This document shows positions 6,431-9,593 of a stretch of 9,593 bases of DNA, one piece after another; the first letter of the stretch is position 1, and the number at the start of each line of letters is the position of its first letter. The notes under the pieces are model-generated. The model was not told where the DNA came from, did not search any database, and was given only the letters and a program-made list of their open reading frames with translations. The DNA is taken from assembly GCA_027008665.1 (NCBI GenBank), contig JALVEA010000284.1:1-9593 (forward strand), read 5' to 3'. Both the position numbers and the translations under genes were made by a program. This DNA is from Thiotrichaceae bacterium (lineage in GTDB: Bacteria; Pseudomonadota; Gammaproteobacteria; Thiotrichales; Thiotrichaceae).

Positions 6431-6438
6431 GAAAAAAT

Positions 6439-6768
6439 TTAATGACTTGAAACTTCCTTAATACGTTTAAGGGTGGTGCTAACTCTTTGTTGGAGTATAT
6501 CAATACGTTTGACAATATCATCGTCAACAGAACTAACTTTATCTTTAGCAAAATTAAGTTCATGGGCTAAATTCAAGGCTGTAATCACTGCAATACGTTC
6601 AGAACCAATTATTTTTCCAGAGCGACGGATCTCACGCATGGTTTCATCAACCTGCTTTGCTGAAGAAATCAAAGAAGGTTGTGCTCCCTCAGGGCAAGCG
6701 ACTACATAATCTTTGCCAAGAATTCTTATAGTAACAGGCGTAGGTTTATCGTTTTTTTCTTCACTCAT
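6439..6768 (-). CDS. zapA: Cell division protein ZapA
   Basis: ZapA (109 aa) binds FtsZ filaments at mid-cell and bundles them, stabilising the Z-ring. The N-terminal globular domain is clear: VTIRILGKDYVVACPEG (residues 12-28), followed by LISSAKQVDETMREIR at 33-48 and the long helix with SERIAVITALNLAHEL (56-71), the most conserved part. The C-terminal 30 residues form a charged coiled coil used for dimer and tetramer assembly. Length fits the family. The gene follows a TIGR02449 coiled-coil gene by 49 bases, the usual gammaproteobacterial order, and shares its promoter. The ATG at 6768 has no strong ribosome binding site. In many relatives the 6S RNA gene ssrS comes next; here a palindrome and a phosphatase gene follow. 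Confidence 0.95.
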   Translation of the reverse strand: MSEEKNDKPTPVTIRILGKDYVVACPEGAQPSLISSAKQVDETMREIRRSGKIIGSERIAVITALNLAHELNFAKDKVSSVDDDIVKRIDILQQRVSTTLKRIKEVSSH

Positions 6769-6817
6769 AATAAATTAGTTTATTTAAAATTGAAGGATGC
6801 CTTTTTAAAATAACGAC

Positions 6818-7048
6818 TCATGCTTTATCCATTGATTTCAAACGACTAATCATAGATTCCACTTGCGCTCGAATTTTATCATTTTTACCATATAACTCAG
6901 CTCGTTCTTTAAGTAACTGTTTTTCTCTTTCCTTAAGCAAACTATTTTCTTCAAATAATTTTTCTGTAGCAAATAACAACGCATTAAGCGTCTCTTCCAA
7001 ACGAGAAATTTGTTCTTTGAGAATTGAATCGGTCGAGTGATTTTCCAT
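6818..7048 (-). CDS. TIGR02449 family coiled-coil protein (ZapB-like)
   Basis: A small protein of 76 residues that is almost entirely a coiled coil, with leucine and isoleucine at heptad positions through most of its length (for example ISRLEETLNALL at 14-25 and NSLLKEREKQLLKERAEL at 35-52). It has no signal peptide or membrane segment. Size, composition and its place immediately upstream of zapA match the TIGR02449 family found in this spot in Pseudomonas and relatives. By analogy with ZapB it may help ZapA to assemble at the division site, but this is inference from neighbourhood. The start at 7048 lacks a strong ribosome binding site. Its promoter is at 7136-7164, divergent to ygfB. Confidence 0.85.
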   Translation of the reverse strand: MENHSTDSILKEQISRLEETLNALLFATEKLFEENSLLKEREKQLLKERAELYGKNDKIRAQVESMISRLKSMDKA

Positions 7049-7123
7049 AATTAGTTTGCTTAAAGGGGGAGTCAGCTAAAAGATTTGTCTATTAAACAAC
7101 CGTTAAAACAATAGAGGTAAAAA

Positions 7124-7174
7124 ATGCATAATGCTAGTATAGCTGATCTTTTAAATAAAACCAAAATCAGATGA
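7124..7174 (+). CDS. Possible 16-codon leader ORF coupled to ygfB
   Basis: An ATG at 7124 is preceded by GAGG (7114-7117) six bases away, and the frame (MHNASIADLLNKTKIR) ends in a TGA at 7172-7174 that overlaps the ygfB start as ATGA. ygfB itself has no Shine-Dalgarno sequence, so reinitiation from this mini-ORF is plausible. It is too short to judge by composition and may be chance. Confidence 0.3.
   Translation: MHNASIADLLNKTKIR
7136..7164 (-). promoter_or_regulatory. Probable promoter of the TIGR02449-zapA unit
   Basis: On the minus strand, TTGGTT (7164-7159) and TATACT (7141-7136, five of six to consensus) are separated by exactly 17 bases. Transcription should start near 7129, giving a leader of about 80 bases before the ATG at 7048. 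The -10 region sits inside the short palindrome GCTA-GTA-TAGC and overlaps the ygfB leader, so the two directions may interfere. Confidence 0.6.
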
Positions 7175-7731
7175 GTAATGCTATGCAGTTCCTAGAAATA
7201 CAGAATATATTGACTAAAATTAACTCAATTAATGATGTAGCAGATAGTCATGGTATTGCCTGTGGCATGTTGGTTGCTAATACAACAGCCGATAAAATGG
7301 TTTGGATTAAACAACTCATGGGCGAAATAGAAGAAGATATCCTGCCACCTGCTGAGGTCATTGAATTAATGGGAGGTTGGTTTGATGAGATAAAAAACCA
7401 ACTACAAGATAGCCATTTGCGCTTTGAATTGTGTTTACCAGAGGATGATCAACCACTAGAAAAAAGAGTCTGTGCTTTGCAAGAATGGTGTCGGGGCTTT
7501 ATTTTAGGAATTGCAATCAGCGGCGTAAAAGACTTTGGTAAATTACCCGAAGACACACAAGAATTAATAACTGATTTCTCTCGTATCGGTGCAGAAGAAG
7601 AATTTGATCTAGATAATATCGACGAAGCTGAAATATCCTATACCGATATTGCTCAGTATGTTCGTATTGGTGTTTTATTAATTAACGAAGAACTACAACC
7701 ACTCCAAAGTACCTCAACAAACATACATTAA
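7171..7731 (+). CDS. ygfB: UPF0149 (YgfB) family protein
   Basis: The 186-residue protein matches the YgfB/UPF0149 family: an N-terminal SHGIACGMLVAN segment (residues 26-37) corresponding to the conserved H-G-x-x-x-G-(M/L) motif, a central CALQEWCRGFILGI segment (100-113), an acidic stretch EEEFDLDNIDEAEISY (142-157), and the terminal YVRIGVLLINEEL helix. It is helical and cytoplasmic, without signal or membrane segments. Its molecular role is not settled; in Pseudomonas aeruginosa YgfB has been linked to control of ampDh3 expression and beta-lactam resistance. The divergent position next to TIGR02449 and zapA is the standard arrangement. The start is uncertain: ATG at 7171 has no ribosome binding site and another in-frame ATG lies at residue 5 (7183). 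Confidence 0.9.
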   Translation: MSNAMQFLEIQNILTKINSINDVADSHGIACGMLVANTTADKMVWIKQLMGEIEEDILPPAEVIELMGGWFDEIKNQLQDSHLRFELCLPEDDQPLEKRVCALQEWCRGFILGIAISGVKDFGKLPEDTQELITDFSRIGAEEEFDLDNIDEAEISYTDIAQYVRIGVLLINEELQPLQSTSTNIH

Positions 7732-7771
7732 TATATTTCAAAAATCGCCTAGGTTAAAATAATTGGGGGCA

Positions 7772-7803
7772 GAATAAAATTTTATTATTACTAAATTTTA
7801 TTC
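7772..7803. repeat. AT-rich inverted repeat after ygfB, 11-bp perfect arms
   Basis: GAATAAAATTT (7772-7782) and AAATTTTATTC (7793-7803) flank a ten-base spacer, about 40 bases past the ygfB stop. It might act as a weak terminator, since its right arm is T-rich, but it has almost no G/C pairs and no downstream T-run. The remaining part of this 261-base gap holds no coding frame; TTGATG and TATTTA 17 bases apart (near 7877-7905) are a poor promoter candidate for the next gene. Confidence 0.5.
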
Positions 7804-7992
7804 GGTAATGCGTGTGTCTGGCGTGGGATAAAATATAACCGTTTAAACTCAAACGTCATTTATTAGCCTATTATTTGATGGTCTTGCACTGTTTTAGTAT
7901 TTACTGGGTACAAAGAAAATATCGCTAAAGCTTTTCAAGATCATTAAATAAACTCCATCAACAAATTGTAAAAAAATCATAGGGAGAACATT

Positions 7993-8871
7993 ATGTTACA
8001 GTTTTTACCCGTTGCAGATACACATATTATCGCTGTTCGTGCCTCTGGCAAATTAAGCCATGAGGATTATCAAAATTTTTTACCTCAACTTGAAGAAAAA
8101 ATAGCCTCAATAGAGCATCCTTCTATTTTGCTTGAGTTGGATAATTTTTTAGGCTGGGATTTGGAAGCCGCTAAGGATGATCTTCATTTTGTAATGCAAC
8201 ATAATCGAGATTTTGAGCGAGTGGCGATTGTTGGCGATAAAGCATGGGAGCATTGGATGGTCGCCATGGTAAAACCCTTTTTACCCTCTAATAATGCCCA
8301 TTATTTTGATCGTGAAGCACTCAAGCAAGCATGGTCTTGGTTGCGCGAGCCAACCCAACAACGCAAGGCTGCCGAACAATTAACACCGTATCAGTCCATC
8401 GTTGTTGCGGTAGATTTTTCTCTTTACGCCCAACATGCAGCCAGACGTGCCTTAGAGTTAGCCGATTTTTACCAAGCGCCACTGACTTTTTTGCACATTA
8501 CCGAAGAAATTTTGCCTTATTATGGCGATGCCATGATGCCTTATCCACTTGAGCCTGAGTTATTAGAGGAACAAAACAAGCAAAAGATTGAGGCGGCTAA
8601 ACAGCAGATGGAAGGATTTATTAAGATGCTACCAGTCAGCGATAAAATATCCTTGCACTCACGCGTTATTAGCGGTGATGTAGAAACTGCAATGCTGTCT
8701 TTTATCGAAGCGCAACAGGTTGATCTGATGGTGTTTGGTGGCAAAAAGAAAACAACATTGGATAAATTATTAGGCTCTGTGCCACACTATATCCAGAACC
8801 ATGCTAACTGTGATGTTTTGGTGACCCCTTTGCAAGAAATGGATAGTTTTAAAGCCTTAAGATCTCATTAA
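7993..8871 (+). CDS. SpoIIAA/STAS-like domain fused to a UspA universal stress domain
   Basis: The protein has 292 residues and two domains. Residues 1-119 look like the SpoIIAA-like fold (DUF3478): GKLSHEDYQNFLPQLEEKI (19-37), a hydrophobic LLELDNFLGWDLEAA segment (46-60), and RVAIVGDKAWEHW (76-88). Residues 132-280 are a UspA domain: SIVVAVDFS at 135-143 with the nucleotide-contacting Asp141, RALELADFYQAPLTFLHI at 152-169, DLMVFGG at 244-250, and a GSV at 261-263 followed by CDVLVTP. The ATP-loop Gly spacing (G-X2-G-X9-GS) is not exact, since a Lys occupies the second Gly position, so ATP binding is uncertain. No signal peptide or membrane segment. The start is supported by AGGGAG at 7981-7986. 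The 25-base gap to the permease gene, with no terminator, suggests a two-gene operon in which this protein senses stress or modulates transport. Confidence 0.88.
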   Translation: MLQFLPVADTHIIAVRASGKLSHEDYQNFLPQLEEKIASIEHPSILLELDNFLGWDLEAAKDDLHFVMQHNRDFERVAIVGDKAWEHWMVAMVKPFLPSNNAHYFDREALKQAWSWLREPTQQRKAAEQLTPYQSIVVAVDFSLYAQHAARRALELADFYQAPLTFLHITEEILPYYGDAMMPYPLEPELLEEQNKQKIEAAKQQMEGFIKMLPVSDKISLHSRVISGDVETAMLSFIEAQQVDLMVFGGKKKTTLDKLLGSVPHYIQNHANCDVLVTPLQEMDSFKALRSH

Positions 8872-8896
8872 AAAAACAATAAATTTAGGAACTCAA

Positions 8897-9593
8897 ATGA
8901 ATAAAAATAAGCGTAGCATCGGGCTATATGGTGCAATTTCAATTGGTATTGGCGGCATGGTCGGCGGTGGTATATTTGCGGTCTTAGGTGAAGCGGTATC
9001 GTTAGCGCATGGAGCAACAGCGGTTGCTTTCCTTTTTGCAGGAATTGTTGCCTTATTAACCGCCTATTCTTACGCAAAATTATCGGTAGCTTATCAAAAC
9101 CGTGGCGGTACGGTGTATTTTATCGACAAGGCATTTGGGAACAATCTATTATCTGGTACAGCTAATTTAATGCTTTGGCTCAGTTATTTGGTGACCATTT
9201 CTCTATATGCCGTTGCCTTTGCTTCTTACGGTCAAACCTTTTTTAAAGGCACAGCTTGGGGTGATTCCGCTCTACTCAAACATGGTTTAATCACCTTAGC
9301 GATCTTTTTGCCTACGATGATTAATTATATCAGCGTTGCCTTTGTGGAAAAGTCCGAAACAGTATTTGTTATTATCAAGCTGGTGTTATTGGTATTAATT
9401 GTGATGACAGGGGCTTCTTTTGTCGATGTACAACGCTTCTCCCCTGAGCATTGGAGCGACTCCTTTTCAATTATCGTGGCGGGTATGATTATCTTTGTTG
9501 CCTATGAAGGCTTTGAGCTTATCGCCAATGCCGCAGAAGAGATTAAACAACCCGAACGTAATTTACCACGTGCATTTTATGGCTCGGTAATTA
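8897..9593 (+). CDS. APC-family amino-acid/polyamine permease, N-terminal part (runs off the window)
   Basis: An integral inner-membrane transporter of which 232 codons are visible, with no stop. The first segment carries the family signature GIGGMVGGGIFAVLG (residues 17-31), which lines the substrate site. Further membrane segments are visible at about 41-60, 85-110, 130-148, 156-172 and 192-210. Next comes the conserved loop ELIANAAEEIKQPERNLPRA at 207-226, typical after the sixth APC helix. A full-length member should continue for about another 200 residues. The start ATG at 8897 has AGGAA (8887-8891) five bases upstream. It directly follows the UspA-domain gene. UspA-type proteins are commonly encoded beside transporters, so a regulatory partnership is plausible. 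Substrate cannot be told from this part. Confidence 0.92.
   Translation, partial: MNKNKRSIGLYGAISIGIGGMVGGGIFAVLGEAVSLAHGATAVAFLFAGIVALLTAYSYAKLSVAYQNRGGTVYFIDKAFGNNLLSGTANLMLWLSYLVTISLYAVAFASYGQTFFKGTAWGDSALLKHGLITLAIFLPTMINYISVAFVEKSETVFVIIKLVLLVLIVMTGASFVDVQRFSPEHWSDSFSIIVAGMIIFVAYEGFELIANAAEEIKQPERNLPRAFYGSVI

Noticed and set aside
7820..7905. Sigma-54 promoter before the stress protein gene (TGGC and TTGCAC elements)
   Set aside because: The GG and GC elements are not at the required spacing.
8868..9077. Minus-strand open frame over the start of the permease
   Set aside because: The plus strand encodes a clear APC permease with the family signature; the antisense frame has no support.
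1..9593. CRISPR array, tRNA, rRNA or insertion sequence
   Set aside because: No regularly spaced repeats, tRNA-like fold, rRNA sequence or transposase frame was found.

Overview
This window reads as chromosomal DNA from a gammaproteobacterium with an AT-rich genome. Two gene sets point there. The first is rpsF-rpsR-DUF2232 membrane protein-rplI without priB, the order seen in Pseudomonas-like gammaproteobacteria. The second is a UPF0149 (ygfB) gene divergent from a TIGR02449 coiled-coil gene and zapA. The receiver/Ser-Thr kinase hybrid, the AT richness and the palindromic repeat would fit a Beggiatoa/Thiotrichales-type bacterium, but that lineage guess is inference and weak.

Layout. Bases 1-2038 look like an acquired restriction-modification pair. 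A divergent, truncated gene on the minus strand (1-314) is a candidate type II endonuclease, and 446-2038 is a complete C5-cytosine DNA methyltransferase. A bidirectional hairpin terminator (2099-2131) separates this from the minus-strand ribosomal operon (4357 to 2206), which encodes S6, S18, a DUF2232 membrane protein and L9. That operon has a near-consensus sigma-70 promoter with an all-G/C discriminator, a structured leader, and a TTG start codon on rpsF.

Bases 4694-5878 encode a degenerate receiver domain fused to a Ser/Thr kinase. It converges on a low-molecular-weight protein-tyrosine phosphatase (6331 to 5894). Upstream of the phosphatase lie a 49-nt palindromic element and the cell-division genes zapA and a TIGR02449/ZapB-like gene, read from a recognisable promoter at 7136-7164. 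In the opposite direction runs ygfB (UPF0149), preceded by a possible 16-codon coupled leader ORF. 6S RNA, usually found next to zapA, is not recognisable here.

Bases 7993-9593 hold a SpoIIAA/STAS-like domain fused to a UspA domain, followed 25 bases later by an APC-family amino-acid permease that runs off the window. They are probably one operon, with the stress protein partnering or regulating the permease.

Most genes are recognisable housekeeping or known families. The parts deserving attention are the R-M pair with its unidentified endonuclease, the kinase with a degraded receiver, the rpsF TTG start and leader, and the palindromic element. I do not see a clearly undescribed multi-gene system.
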